Source: VBAS01 sp035764525 (lineage in GTDB: Bacteria > Bacteroidota > Bacteroidia > Chitinophagales > Chitinophagaceae). Taken from it: a DNA stretch of 41,231 bases. The translations under genes were made by a program, and so were the position numbers. This document shows positions 1-9,390 of the stretch, in pieces (within the stretch, counting starts at the first letter, position 1; each line of letters begins with the position of its first letter). The stretch lies in NCBI GenBank assembly GCA_035764525.1, contig DASTZB010000599.1, forward strand, positions 1 to 41,231, written 5' to 3'. The notes under the pieces were generated by a model. It made no database searches, was not told the DNA's origin, and saw nothing but the letters and a program-made list of their open reading frames with translations.

Positions 1-210
1 ATGATAAACCATCGTGAGATGTGTTTTCCAATCAACACAGGTTTGGCAAAACAGGTAATCAAAATTCAATTCGGGTTTGTGTCGAAGAATTTCAGCGACT
101 ATGAGTAGATCAGCTGGCGTGATAATAATATTTAACCATTCGCTGCTATCGTCAAAACTTGCAGTAGGAATTAATTCTGTAAGCTTTATTTTTAATTCTT
201 CTTTTGTCAT
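1..210 (-). CDS. nuoC: NADH-quinone oxidoreductase subunit C, N-terminal part (partial)
   Basis: This is the first 70 codons of a minus-strand gene that runs off the left edge. The start is the ATG whose complement is at 208-210, six bases after the nuoB stop. The visible protein begins MTKEELKIKL and later reads NFDYLFCQTCVDWK, which resembles the start of the 30-kDa complex I subunit, where a similar stretch near residue 60 precedes a D-W motif. NuoC sits in the peripheral arm of complex I, next to NuoB and NuoD. The nuoA-nuoB-nuoC order with gaps of 6-7 bases supports the identity strongly, although the catalytic arm itself is not visible. Whether it is fused to nuoD cannot be judged. Confidence 0.85.
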   Translation of the reverse strand, partial: MTKEELKIKLTELIPTASFDDSSEWLNIIITPADLLIVAEILRHKPELNFDYLFCQTCVDWKTHLTMVYH

Positions 211-216
211 TAATAA

Positions 217-780
217 TTAAACGGCTTTTTGATATTCTATCTTACTTTCTTCTCTTATTTGCTCCCTCGTCAATCCTTTTTTTATTTTTTGCTGAAGCAA
301 CATCAATGCATTGATTAACGCTTCTGGTCTTGGCGGGCAACCGGCCACATATACATCAACTGGTATTACATGATCTGCTCCTTTTACAACTGAATATGTG
401 TTATAGAAAAATGGTCCGCCACTGGTAGCGCAAGCACCCATTGCGATCACATATTTCGGGTCACCCATTTGATCATATAATCTTTTTAGAACGGGCGCCA
501 TTTTATTCACGATCGTACCTGCTATTATTATTACATCAGCTTGGCGTGGGGTGGCTCTTGCTACTTCAAATCCAAACCGGCTCCAATCATATTTTGCTGA
601 GGCAGCACTCATCATTTCTATGGCACAACAACTGGTACCAAATACCAACGGCCACAATGAATTTGACCTGGCCCAATTGATAACATCATCCAATTTGCTT
701 ACCAACACTCCGCCAGAAGGAGTTTGATGAACTTCTCCTGGAAAAGCAAGCGATGAATCTGATTGAAATTTGTCTGTCAT
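217..780 (-). CDS. nuoB: NADH-quinone oxidoreductase subunit B
   Basis: NuoB carries the terminal iron-sulfur cluster N2 of complex I, which passes electrons to quinone at the membrane interface. The 187-residue protein has all four expected cluster ligands: the adjacent pair Cys51-Cys52 in GTSCCAIEMM, Cys117 in GACATSGG and Cys148 in AGCPPRPE. Length is normal for the family. The N-terminal 20 residues are variable and Ser-rich, as is common. It starts 7 bases after the nuoA stop and is followed 6 bases later by nuoC, so the three are clearly one operon. No internal promoter is evident. Confidence 0.98.
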   Translation of the reverse strand: MTDKFQSDSSLAFPGEVHQTPSGGVLVSKLDDVINWARSNSLWPLVFGTSCCAIEMMSAASAKYDWSRFGFEVARATPRQADVIIIAGTIVNKMAPVLKRLYDQMGDPKYVIAMGACATSGGPFFYNTYSVVKGADHVIPVDVYVAGCPPRPEALINALMLLQQKIKKGLTREQIREESKIEYQKAV

Positions 781-787
781 ATAATAA

Positions 788-1138
788 TTACTGCCATTTT
801 AATGCCCCCTTTTTATGCGCATACAGAAAGCCCAGGAAAAGAATGAAAAAGAAAATCACAATTTCTATAAGAGCGATCCAGCCAACACTTTTAACAACGA
901 CAGCCCACGGGTAAAGAAATATCAGCTCAACGTCAAAAATTAGAAATATCAGTGCAAAAAGGTAATATCCTACATTAAATTGTATCCAACTTGGTCCTGT
1001 TGTTGGAACACCGCACTCGTAAGGTTCACCTTTTGCTTTGTTCTTTGTTGTCTTTAAAACTATTTTGGAGATAAGAATAGCAATGCCTGAAAAAGCAACC
1101 GCGGAGATCATCAAAACAATCAGTGAAGAAGCACCCAT
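788..1138 (-). CDS. nuoA: NADH-quinone oxidoreductase subunit A
   Basis: NuoA is a small membrane subunit of complex I near the quinone channel. The 116-residue product has three hydrophobic segments (about residues 5-26, 57-80 and 84-106), the conserved loop motif YECGVP after the first helix and FDVE in the second helix, all typical of NuoA. It is the first gene of the nuo operon here. Upstream on the same strand, TATATTCG (1158-1165) differs at one base from the Bacteroidota -7 consensus TAnnTTTG and could be the operon promoter, but this is weak. The 79 bases between nuoA and the preceding reductase gene show nothing else. Confidence 0.97.
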   Translation of the reverse strand: MGASSLIVLMISAVAFSGIAILISKIVLKTTKNKAKGEPYECGVPTTGPSWIQFNVGYYLFALIFLIFDVELIFLYPWAVVVKSVGWIALIEIVIFFFILFLGFLYAHKKGALKWQ

Positions 1139-1217
1139 AGGGAAATTCTGATTTTTACGAATATAGCAAGTGTGGTTGAAATATGAACATGAGACTTATC
1201 AAGGTTAATAGTGATTT

Positions 1218-1934
1218 CTATCCATATAATTCCTGGTGAATTGATTTTCTATCATAGCCCATTGCAAGAATTCTTTGCTTTGCCTCATCGATCATTACTT
1301 TCCATCCACACAAAAGAAATAATGCAGGCTGTTTATTGGCGCAAAGTTCTTCATAAATAGGATGAACATAACCGGTTCGGCCATCCCATTCCTCACGGGA
1401 TAAGGTGGGGATATAATGAAACTTTTCCAACTGAAGACTTTTCATTTCCTCATAATATAAAAGGTCAGATTTTTTCCTGGTTCCAAAGATCAGATAGATA
1501 TTATTATGCGGAATATTGTGCAGCTTGATGTAAGTAGCCATGCTTCGGAATGGAGCAATTCCTGTTCCGGTACAGATCATGATTATTTCTTTTTGCAGAT
1601 CATCTTCATCCAATGTGAAAACTCCCTGCGGACCACGCAGCGTCAATTCACTTCCCACCACTATATTATTAAAAAGATAGGTGGTGCCTAATCCACCTTC
1701 AAGCAATACAATAACGAGTTCCAATACATTTGTCCCATCAGGCCAGCTTGCAATAGAATAGCTTCTTATCCTTTTATTTGGTTTTTCATGAATTGGTAGA
1801 TCTAGAGTAACGAACTGTCCGGGGATAAAATCAAATTTTTCCAGCTCGGGGACCTGAATAACATATCGTCTTGTATTATGCGTTTCCTGGATGATATTTA
1901 TCACTTTGCCGGTTCGCCATGGTTGCAGGGCCAT
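1218..1934 (-). CDS. Ferredoxin/flavodoxin--NADP+ reductase family protein
   Basis: A 238-residue FAD/NAD(P)-binding oxidoreductase of the FNR superfamily. It shows the FAD-binding RSYS motif (57-60), the GG-x-GTTYL segment (80-87) that contacts the flavin phosphates, the nucleotide-binding CTGTGIAPFRS (121-131), a CGWK motif near residue 209 matching the usual C-G-x-x-x-M region, and the C-terminal ELYG. It lacks any 2Fe-2S domain, so it is a stand-alone reductase that probably moves electrons between NADPH and ferredoxin or flavodoxin. Its neighbour is the nuo operon, but a 79-base gap and opposite roles argue against one transcript. A perfect TAnnTTTG match lies 73 bases upstream, inside the T-tract of the preceding terminator. 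Confidence 0.88.
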   Translation of the reverse strand: MALQPWRTGKVINIIQETHNTRRYVIQVPELEKFDFIPGQFVTLDLPIHEKPNKRIRSYSIASWPDGTNVLELVIVLLEGGLGTTYLFNNIVVGSELTLRGPQGVFTLDEDDLQKEIIMICTGTGIAPFRSMATYIKLHNIPHNNIYLIFGTRKKSDLLYYEEMKSLQLEKFHYIPTLSREEWDGRTGYVHPIYEELCANKQPALFLLCGWKVMIDEAKQRILAMGYDRKSIHQELYG

Positions 1935-2007
1935 AAAGAAAATTTATTCAAAATACAAAACAAACAGCAATTACAAAGTGATATAAAACTGGAAATTGAA
2001 GAATAGG

Positions 2008-2036
2008 CAAAAATAAAAGCGGCGCCGAAGCACCGC
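2008..2036 (-). terminator. Rho-independent terminator after the 2105-2638 gene
   Basis: On the minus strand a 7-bp GC-rich stem (GCGGUGC / GCGCCGC with one G-U pair) closes a UUCG tetraloop at 2019-2036 and is followed by TTTTATTTTTG. This is a textbook intrinsic terminator for transcription coming from the gene ending at 2105. The tail also contains TATTTTTG, a match to the -7 promoter consensus, facing the reductase gene. Confidence 0.85.
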
Positions 2037-2104
2037 CTTTCGCCTAAATGGCAAGCAATCGAACTTTTAAAAGTAGAAAAAAATCTGGTAGTGACAAATA
2101 TATT

Positions 2105-2638
2105 TTATTGACGAACATCAGGATCTAGTTCTTTCAATTTTTTCATTGTTGTATAATAGATTTTATTTTTCCAGGTATAACGAATAACTAATTCATTCAG
2201 GCGGGCAAGGTTTAATGCATATTTTGAATCATCGATCTTGCTTTCATGAGAAGGATAAACAAGAATTATTTTATTTTTTGTGGTCGGCACCATGATCGTT
2301 GTATCATTTTTTTCCAGGCCTGTAAAAATAATCTTTGTTACTGGTAGATCAGTTATCGTATCTGCTTTTATATCGTGACGAATGCCGGCTATCCAAAGCC
2401 CTGTAATATTTATTTTTTCGGTTTTTTGAAATTCAAGATAGAACCAGTAATTATAGTTTTGCCTGGGTTTCGTTTTGCCAGATGGTTGTATGTCATTTTC
2501 TTCGGAATACTTGGGCAATATGCCTGGAATACTTCCCTGCTTATAGCCATAGACTTTTCTCACAGGTGGTTTTACCTGTGTAAAACCTGAAGCAATAATG
2601 CCTAAAAGAAATAATGGTATAAATATTTTTTTATTCAT
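2105..2638 (-). CDS. Small secreted protein of unknown function
   Basis: I do not recognise this 177-residue protein. The start chosen is the ATG at 2638: it gives a clean signal peptide (MNKKIFIPLFLLGIIASGF, cleavage likely after about residue 20), whereas the longer reading from 2674 would put 12 polar or mixed residues before it and overlap the upstream hairpin region. The mature part is rich in Lys, Thr and Ile, contains no cysteine, and looks like a beta-rich periplasmic or surface protein. It lies 77 bases downstream of the propeller protein on the same strand, but a terminator sits between them, so co-expression is uncertain. It has its own terminator. Confidence 0.6.
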   Translation of the reverse strand: MNKKIFIPLFLLGIIASGFTQVKPPVRKVYGYKQGSIPGILPKYSEENDIQPSGKTKPRQNYNYWFYLEFQKTEKINITGLWIAGIRHDIKADTITDLPVTKIIFTGLEKNDTTIMVPTTKNKIILVYPSHESKIDDSKYALNLARLNELVIRYTWKNKIYYTTMKKLKELDPDVRQ

Positions 2639-2689
2639 GTATAGAAGATGCAATAGAGGATCATTTAACTCCAAAAAAACTGTTAAGAA

Positions 2690-2711
2690 AAAGCCCTCGT
2701 CAGAGGGCTTT
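2690..2711 (-). terminator. Rho-independent terminator of the propeller gene
   Basis: Minus-strand stem AAAGCCCTC / GAGGGCTTT with a 4-base loop, followed by TTTCTT. It begins a few bases after the TAG stop at 2715. The perfect GC-rich stem and T-run make a strong intrinsic terminator. Confidence 0.85.
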
Positions 2712-2714
2712 CTA

Positions 2715-5700
2715 CTATCTGATAATTTTCTGAACGTGACGATATTTTCTATTGTCGCTGTAAATGCTTAATATGTAGGCGCCCTTTGAATATCGGCTAA
2801 TATTTAGACTGCCATTTTGATACCCTGATTCCTGCCTATACATCTCCTGGCCCTGCATATTAAATAATTGCACCGAGATCTTTTTTACATCAGTTTTATT
2901 CCCGATGCGATATTGAATTATGCTTTCACTTATTGTGGGGTAAACCATTGTTATAAATTCTTTATCATTTATTATTGGGTTAATAATTCCTGTAACAAGA
3001 TTTGGTGTACCCAAAAAAGTATAATACAAGCCATTGCCGTGTGTTCCTACAAGCAATACGTTATCATCAGGTCTATATGCAAGGGAGTTGATAACTGCAT
3101 AATTCAAGGTTGTTGATCCTTCACGTTGCCAGGTTGGCGAGCCACCGCCCAATAAAGTTGTTCCCAGATTTTCTACTGCAAATAATCCAGCTGCTGTTCC
3201 AGCATAATATTCAGTTACAGGATTACCTGATCCATCTTTTTTTACTGTGATCATACAACTGCGTGCAGAAATAAGACCAGTAGGAGCATTTGTTGATGAA
3301 CCCAGGGTTCCTATAAGATTTCCTTCAGCAATTTTCCAGGTTGGGGCAGCGCTTTTGGCGTTATTGGTCCATAAGATATTTGTTACATTATTAAATGCTC
3401 CCGTAGTTGCATTGGTTCTTCCATAATTACTGATCACAACGAGTATTTCATTATCGTTATTCGGATTCACAGCAATGTCCTGAACATTGAGACCTGAAAT
3501 ATCAGTGACAGAAGTTGGAGGAGTAATTTCTGCTGGTGCTGCAGCAGCTGCAGCATTGCGTGGATCATCTAACCTGAAAATTTTTCCATTTGTCGTTCCA
3601 AAATACATTGAATGCAAGGCGCCGTAGTTTCCGCGACTAAATGCAACAGCACGGATTCCAATGCTTGTTCCATTACTTGGATCAATGGCATTGCTAACAC
3701 CAGTCAGTTCAGTCCAGCTTGAAGAAGTAACAGTAGAAGCGCTGGTCGTTCGGAACATGCGATTGAAATTTATATAATAAAGATCTTCCGTATTATCAGG
3801 ATTGAGTTTGAAGTTGGTTACAAACTCACCAAACTCAGTTGTTGATCCCGAAGAAGATGGTGTTAATCCATTTGGTCTTATTTCTGTACCGGATGTAGAA
3901 ACACCTAATGAGGGCTGTATTTGTGCCCTTCGTATACTGCCAAGTTGTACTCCAGCATACAAATATTGTATATTTCCATTCTTTTTTGAAATGCCAACAG
4001 AGCTTCCATCTCCACCAATAACACGCCGGTGGTTATTACTGTCAATTGCACTTAATCCGAGTACACCTGTTTTATCCCTGAATTGTGTTCCGTTATCCTG
4101 TGCACCACCTGCAAAATTGTTGGCACCAATTTCGGGATCAATAGTGACACGATAATATTGGAGTGTTTGATAATTATTAATATTTGTCCACACGACGCTA
4201 GAACCCGCTGCTGTTATATTTGTGGTCATCTGTATACCGCCATCGTTAGAACAAATAGCTTCGTTAGGGTTTGATGGATTGAAAACGACATTATGAATAT
4301 CAGGATGACTGGTTGGATAAAAAGTCAATGATGGCAACGTGTTTCCATACCCTCCGATCCAGCATAATGTATTATTGTAGTTTGCTGTACTAAATCCATC
4401 TGTAGATCTATATAAACTGGTTCCACCGATTAATACAAAATTCGGATCGTTTGGTTTTACAGTAATAAATAAATCATATCCACCTTGTATAGTAAATGGG
4501 TCGGTTGCATCGTGATCACCGCCAGGAAAATCAGGAAGGTTTGCAGATAGATTTGTCCACACATTTCCTGAAGTCATATTCAATTTAAAAAGATCTGCCT
4601 CTTTGTTGCGGCCTGAACTTGTGTTCGTAAGCCCATTTTCATAGAGCACATAAAGTATGTTTTCATTAGAAGAAGCTAGTGCAAGCAATGTTCTTCTCGT
4701 ATCGTAAAATTTCTCAGTTCCCGATAGAACATATGAATAAGCATTTCCCCGCCAGCCATCAACTGAATCAACACCTAAAGTAGATCCTCCAGCCAACCGT
4801 GTATAAGAATTAAAATCACCGTTTGTTGATTTCCAGATGCCTCTTAATGAAAGATCCGGCTCTGCACCTGAAAAAGCAACATATACTTTTCCAGTCGGCG
4901 ATATAACTACATCTGCCAGCCCGTTTGGTGCAAATGCAGTAATTGCACTCCCAAAAACTGTTTGAAAAGTAGTACCGCCATTTGATGACCGGACAATCCT
5001 TCTGTGACAGGCAATGTACACATCCCCATTTACCGGGTTCACAGTTATCTTGTGTACATAATCAAAAGGATGATCAAATCTTTCAGGTACGCCGGCAGCG
5101 ATCCCGGTACCATTAAAGTCAGCTATATTAGTTAAAGAAAGTCGGGTCCATGTAGCACCATTGTCGGTAGATTTTAAAACCCCATAAGAAAGATAACCTG
5201 CACCAATTTCATCAGCGGAATTTCCAACATATTCTCCACCGCCTGCATACCATGTATCCTGGTTTCCCGGACGAGGATCCTGTGCAACGCAAGCAACATT
5301 ATGTACTTCATTTGCCGGAGTTACTCTTGTCCAGTTGGCGCCGCCATCCGTTGATCTGAATATTCCACCACTGATGCCACCTGCAATCAATACTTTATTT
5401 GTTGTTCCATTATAACGAACATCATAAGCAATGGCTCTTGTCCTGCCACCATTGTTATTTGGGCCTGCGGGTAAATAATTATTCTGTGTAGTTAGCCGTG
5501 CAAGTCCTGAAGAAGTATTTCTTTCGGGGATCTTTCTTGCAAATTCAATTTCCTGGTCACGCAAACCAAATAATGCTTCACCCGTTGTCGGATCTTTTAT
5601 CATGTCGGCATCATATTTCCAACGGAGATATTGATAAGCCGCTTCATTTTCTTCGTTTTCTTCGGAAGATTCACTGGCAAGTTCTTGATCCGCAGCGGAT

Positions 5701-5774
5701 TTGTTTAAATACAGTAAAACGCCGGAGGCTATCAATAACATAAGACCAACCGAGACAATAACCTTTATTTTCAT
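2715..5774 (-). CDS. Secreted Asp-box (sortilin/VPS10-like) beta-propeller protein with T9SS sorting domain
   Basis: A 1019-residue exported protein, starting at the ATG at 5774 so that the signal or anchor segment (about residues 5-24, IVSVGLMLLIASGVLLYL) is at the N-terminus. Next comes an acidic linker, then a conserved-looking YQYLRWKYDADMI region, then many beta-propeller blades. Asp-box motifs are visible at about 141-148 (STDGGANW), 202-209 (STDNGATW) and 263-270 (SSNGGTTF). The last ~80 residues (VYPTISESII...GAYILSIYSDNRKYRHVQKIIR region) match a T9SS type A sorting domain, so the protein should cross the outer membrane by T9SS and be released or surface-attached. Such propellers resemble VPS10 and exo-sialidase folds, but sialidase catalytic residues are not evident and no enzyme activity is claimed. 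It is divergent from mfd. Confidence 0.85.
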   Translation of the reverse strand: MKIKVIVSVGLMLLIASGVLLYLNKSAADQELASESSEENEENEAAYQYLRWKYDADMIKDPTTGEALFGLRDQEIEFARKIPERNTSSGLARLTTQNNYLPAGPNNNGGRTRAIAYDVRYNGTTNKVLIAGGISGGIFRSTDGGANWTRVTPANEVHNVACVAQDPRPGNQDTWYAGGGEYVGNSADEIGAGYLSYGVLKSTDNGATWTRLSLTNIADFNGTGIAAGVPERFDHPFDYVHKITVNPVNGDVYIACHRRIVRSSNGGTTFQTVFGSAITAFAPNGLADVVISPTGKVYVAFSGAEPDLSLRGIWKSTNGDFNSYTRLAGGSTLGVDSVDGWRGNAYSYVLSGTEKFYDTRRTLLALASSNENILYVLYENGLTNTSSGRNKEADLFKLNMTSGNVWTNLSANLPDFPGGDHDATDPFTIQGGYDLFITVKPNDPNFVLIGGTSLYRSTDGFSTANYNNTLCWIGGYGNTLPSLTFYPTSHPDIHNVVFNPSNPNEAICSNDGGIQMTTNITAAGSSVVWTNINNYQTLQYYRVTIDPEIGANNFAGGAQDNGTQFRDKTGVLGLSAIDSNNHRRVIGGDGSSVGISKKNGNIQYLYAGVQLGSIRRAQIQPSLGVSTSGTEIRPNGLTPSSSGSTTEFGEFVTNFKLNPDNTEDLYYINFNRMFRTTSASTVTSSSWTELTGVSNAIDPSNGTSIGIRAVAFSRGNYGALHSMYFGTTNGKIFRLDDPRNAAAAAAPAEITPPTSVTDISGLNVQDIAVNPNNDNEILVVISNYGRTNATTGAFNNVTNILWTNNAKSAAPTWKIAEGNLIGTLGSSTNAPTGLISARSCMITVKKDGSGNPVTEYYAGTAAGLFAVENLGTTLLGGGSPTWQREGSTTLNYAVINSLAYRPDDNVLLVGTHGNGLYYTFLGTPNLVTGIINPIINDKEFITMVYPTISESIIQYRIGNKTDVKKISVQLFNMQGQEMYRQESGYQNGSLNISRYSKGAYILSIYSDNRKYRHVQKIIR

Positions 5775-5853
5775 TATTTGACTTTTAAAATAGGGCAATT
5801 TACTTAAATAAATGTTTCGGAAACATTAGAGTTAAGGGCTCACCGGATTTTTA

Positions 5854-5861
5854 TATTTTTG
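5854..5861 (+). promoter_or_regulatory. Candidate -7 promoter element for mfd
   Basis: TATTTTTG matches the Bacteroidota -7 consensus TAnnTTTG exactly. It ends only 8 bases before the mfd ATG, so if it is used, the transcript would be nearly leaderless. No good TTTG -33 box is seen about 19-21 bases upstream, which lowers confidence. Confidence 0.35.
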
Positions 5862-5869
5862 TTTTTCGG

Positions 5870-8800
5870 ATGAGTGTAAAGGCTTTGCTGAATGATTTCA
5901 TTAACTCCCCCCGCCTTTTTCAGTTGGCGGACAGGCTTTCTTTTTCCCAACCTCAAAAGATTTATCTTGAAAACCTGCGGGGAAGCTCCCCGGAATTTTT
6001 CAGCGCTGCCGTGTTTGAACATCCTTCCTGCTCACAGTTTAATCACCTTATCGTATTAAATGATGCGGAAGATGCCGCTTATTTTCATAATACCCTGGAA
6101 AATCTGACCGGAGCATTGGACATTTTTTACTTCCCGGCTTCATTTAAACAAAGGAAAAATTTTAGTTTGCTCAACAGTAGCCACGTAATGTTACGAACGG
6201 AGGCACTGACAAAGATTGCTTCGCAATTAAATACTTCAGGTTCTGTAAATAAAAAAGTGCTTGTTACTTATCCTGAAGCATTGTTTGAAAAAGTGGTCGT
6301 TTCAAATACCCTTTCTTCCAATATCATTTTTATTAAAAATGGTGATACACTTAATACGGATTCATTGCTCTTAAAATTGGCGGACTTTGGTTTTGAAAGA
6401 ACGGATTTCGTGTATGAGCCGGGTCAGTTTGCTATTCGCGGAGGTATTCTTGATATTTATTCTTTCGGCAACGAAAAGCCATATCGTGTCGAGCTTTTTG
6501 GAAATGAAGTTGATTCTATCAGGATCATTGACCCCGAAACTCAATTGAGTGAAAGAAAATTATTGCAGGTTAGCATCATTCCGAATATCGAAACACAATT
6601 TGTCGATAAGGAAAAAATTTCACTGCTGGAATTTTTGCCGGAAAATACCATTGTTTGGATGCGTGATGAGGAACTTGTTTATAAAAAACTGAAAGATTCT
6701 GAAGAGGAAATGGAATATTTTTTTGAGAACAGGAATATGAGCAATCCTGATAACTATAAGGAAAAAGATATTTCCGGCCAGTTATCAGAGGTAAATTTTT
6801 CCAAGGCTGACTTTATTTGGCCTGGAGATTTTGAAAAACAAATCGAGAACCGTTCCTGTGTTTTTTTTGGTGATGAACCTGTAGACCGATCTTCTGTTTT
6901 CACATTGCAATCAAACACTCTCATCCAACCTGCATTTAACCGCCGTTTCGATCTGTTGATACAGGATCTGAAAAATTGGGAGCAAAAAGGATTTGATGTC
7001 TACCTGTTTGCTGAAAATCCAAAACAATTGGAAAGATTACGGATCATTTTTGAAGATCTGAAATCGGATATTGTTTTTAACCCGGTCACAGTTTCAATTC
7101 ATGAAGGATTTATAAACGAGGATCTGAAGGTTGTTTGCTATACGGATCATGAAATTTTTCAACGCTATCATAAGTACCGGGTAAAACAAGCTTATAACAA
7201 AAGTAAAGCGCTTACGCTAAGAACTCTTCGTGAATTACAACCAGGCGATTTTGTAACACACATTGATCATGGTGTGGGAACATTCAGTGGCTTGCAAAAA
7301 ATTGAAGTGAATGGAAGATTGCAGGAAGCGGTAAGAATTATTTATAAAGACAGCGACATTCTTTACGTCAATATCAATTCGCTTCATAAGATAGCAAAAT
7401 ACACGGGCAAGGAAGGGACAGTGCCGAAAGTAAATAAACTCGGAAGTGATGTATGGAATAAATTAAAAGATAAAACAAAAGCAAAAGTTAAAGAGATCGC
7501 ATTTGACCTGATTAAACTTTATGCCAGCCGAAAAGCGCAACAGGGTTTTCAACATACACCGGATAATTATTTGCAAACAGAATTGGAAGCTTCATTTATT
7601 TATGAAGACACACCCGACCAGGGAAAAGCAACTGCGGATGTAAAAAAAGATATGGAGTCATCTTCACCCATGGACAGGTTGGTTTGCGGTGACGTTGGTT
7701 TTGGTAAAACAGAGATCGCGATTCGTGCGGCATTTAAATCCTGTATTGATGGCAAGCAAGCTGCAGTATTGGTGCCAACAACCATTCTTGCTTTTCAACA
7801 TTATAAAACTTTCAGCGAACGGTTGAAAGATTTTCCTGTAACGGTTGATTATATCAATCGCTTTAAATCGGCAAAAGAAAAAAAGGAAACACTTAAGAAA
7901 TTAGAAGAAGGAAAGATCGAAATAATCATCGGCACACATGCATTGCTTGGAAAAGAAGTGAAGTACAAAGACCTTGGTTTACTGGTAATTGATGAAGAAC
8001 AGAAATTTGGCGTTGGCCACAAAGAAAAAATTAAAACAATCAAAACAACAGTTGATTGTTTGACATTAACTGCAACACCAATTCCAAGAACGTTGCAGTT
8101 TTCATTGATGGGAGCAAGAGATCTGAGTATCATCAACACTCCCCCGCCTAACCGGCAGCCAATACAAACTGAATTACATGCATATAACGAGGACCTGATC
8201 CGTGATGCGATCTATTATGAAACTGAAAGAGGTGGCCAGGTATTTTTTATTTATAACCGGGTACAGAGTCTTCCGGAGATGGCAAATATTATCCAGGCTT
8301 TGTGTCCCGACCTGAGTATAGGTATTGCGCATGGTCAAATGGAGGGTCATGAATTGGAAAAACATATTCTAGATTTTATTGATAGGAAATATGATGTGCT
8401 TGTTTGCACCAATATTGTTGAAAGTGGTGTCGATATTCCCAACGTAAATACGATCATTGTAAATAATGCACATCAATTTGGATTAAGTGATCTGCACCAA
8501 TTGAGGGGAAGGGTAGGGCGTAGCAATAAAAAAGCGTTTTGCTATTTGTTATCGCCACCGATGAGTACATTACCTGATGACTCAAGAAAAAGATTGCAAA
8601 CATTAGAACAGCATAGCGAACTTGGCAGTGGTTTTCAAATTGCAATGCGTGATCTTGATATTCGTGGCGCTGGTAATATGCTTGGTGGAGAGCAAAGTGG
8701 GTTCATGGCAGACATTGGTTTTGAGACTTATCAGAAAATTCTGGATGAAGCGATACGTGAATTAAAAAGAACGGAATTCAAAGAATTATTTAAAGAAGAA

Positions 8801-9283
8801 ATTTCAAAGCAGGATGATTTTGTACAAGATTGTACTATTGATACCGATCTTGAAATTCTGATACCTGATGATTATGTAGAAAGCATTACGGAAAGATTGT
8901 CATTATATCAACGATTGGATAATTCGGAAACGGAAGAAGAATTACAATTGATGGCCGAAGAAATGAAAGACCGCTTTGGCGCTTTGCCGCAGCCGGTAAA
9001 TGATCTTTTTGTTACTGTTCGTTGTCGTAAACTGGCAGTTGAGCTTGGCTTTGAAAAGATGAGTTTGAAAGATGAAACGCTTCGTTGTTATTTTATAAAC
9101 AGGCCTGATTCGCCTTATTTCGAATCACAAACTTTTCAGCAGATTCTTTCGTTTATACAAACAGGAACCAATAAAGCGAAACTGAAACAAAGCGGCAAAC
9201 TGTTTATTATGATAGTTAATGATGTAAAATCAATGGAAGAAGTGCACCGTTTCCTTGTTGCAATGCATAGGTTTTGCTTTTAG
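5870..9283 (+). CDS. mfd: Transcription-repair coupling factor
   Basis: Mfd recognises RNA polymerase stalled at DNA damage, removes it using ATP-driven translocation and recruits UvrA. The 1137-residue length is right. Visible landmarks are an N-terminal UvrB-like module without helicase motifs, the RNA polymerase-interacting segment near residue 457 (PGDFVTHIDHGVGTF), Walker A GDVGFGKTE near 606, the DEEQ box near 708, TATPIPRTLQ near 730, and a RecG-like C-terminal helicase half with QLRGRVGRS. The C-terminal UvrA-binding domain follows. The start at 5870 leaves an N-terminus that aligns with the family pattern. The gene stands alone, divergent from the propeller gene, with no clear terminator behind it. 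Confidence 0.97.
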   Translation: MSVKALLNDFINSPRLFQLADRLSFSQPQKIYLENLRGSSPEFFSAAVFEHPSCSQFNHLIVLNDAEDAAYFHNTLENLTGALDIFYFPASFKQRKNFSLLNSSHVMLRTEALTKIASQLNTSGSVNKKVLVTYPEALFEKVVVSNTLSSNIIFIKNGDTLNTDSLLLKLADFGFERTDFVYEPGQFAIRGGILDIYSFGNEKPYRVELFGNEVDSIRIIDPETQLSERKLLQVSIIPNIETQFVDKEKISLLEFLPENTIVWMRDEELVYKKLKDSEEEMEYFFENRNMSNPDNYKEKDISGQLSEVNFSKADFIWPGDFEKQIENRSCVFFGDEPVDRSSVFTLQSNTLIQPAFNRRFDLLIQDLKNWEQKGFDVYLFAENPKQLERLRIIFEDLKSDIVFNPVTVSIHEGFINEDLKVVCYTDHEIFQRYHKYRVKQAYNKSKALTLRTLRELQPGDFVTHIDHGVGTFSGLQKIEVNGRLQEAVRIIYKDSDILYVNINSLHKIAKYTGKEGTVPKVNKLGSDVWNKLKDKTKAKVKEIAFDLIKLYASRKAQQGFQHTPDNYLQTELEASFIYEDTPDQGKATADVKKDMESSSPMDRLVCGDVGFGKTEIAIRAAFKSCIDGKQAAVLVPTTILAFQHYKTFSERLKDFPVTVDYINRFKSAKEKKETLKKLEEGKIEIIIGTHALLGKEVKYKDLGLLVIDEEQKFGVGHKEKIKTIKTTVDCLTLTATPIPRTLQFSLMGARDLSIINTPPPNRQPIQTELHAYNEDLIRDAIYYETERGGQVFFIYNRVQSLPEMANIIQALCPDLSIGIAHGQMEGHELEKHILDFIDRKYDVLVCTNIVESGVDIPNVNTIIVNNAHQFGLSDLHQLRGRVGRSNKKAFCYLLSPPMSTLPDDSRKRLQTLEQHSELGSGFQIAMRDLDIRGAGNMLGGEQSGFMADIGFETYQKILDEAIRELKRTEFKELFKEEISKQDDFVQDCTIDTDLEILIPDDYVESITERLSLYQRLDNSETEEELQLMAEEMKDRFGALPQPVNDLFVTVRCRKLAVELGFEKMSLKDETLRCYFINRPDSPYFESQTFQQILSFIQTGTNKAKLKQSGKLFIMIVNDVKSMEEVHRFLVAMHRFCF

Positions 9284-9390
9284 TATCAATGAAATGAAAT
9301 GCTTTAGAAGTGGTTTTACCAACGCTGAGTTAGTAAACCTCCCTGTTTTATTTACGCAAATGTGTTAATTTTAAAAGCATAAATCTGGCT

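Noticed and set aside
2196..2208. TTCAGGCGGGCAA also present at 35925-35937
   Set aside because: Only 13 bases, and this copy lies inside a coding sequence where the codons (Leu-Ala-Arg-Leu-Asn) explain it; likely chance.
3547..3561. Short GCAGCAGCTGCAG run in the propeller gene
   Set aside because: It simply encodes an Ala run (AAAAAPAE) within a linker, not a separate repeat element.
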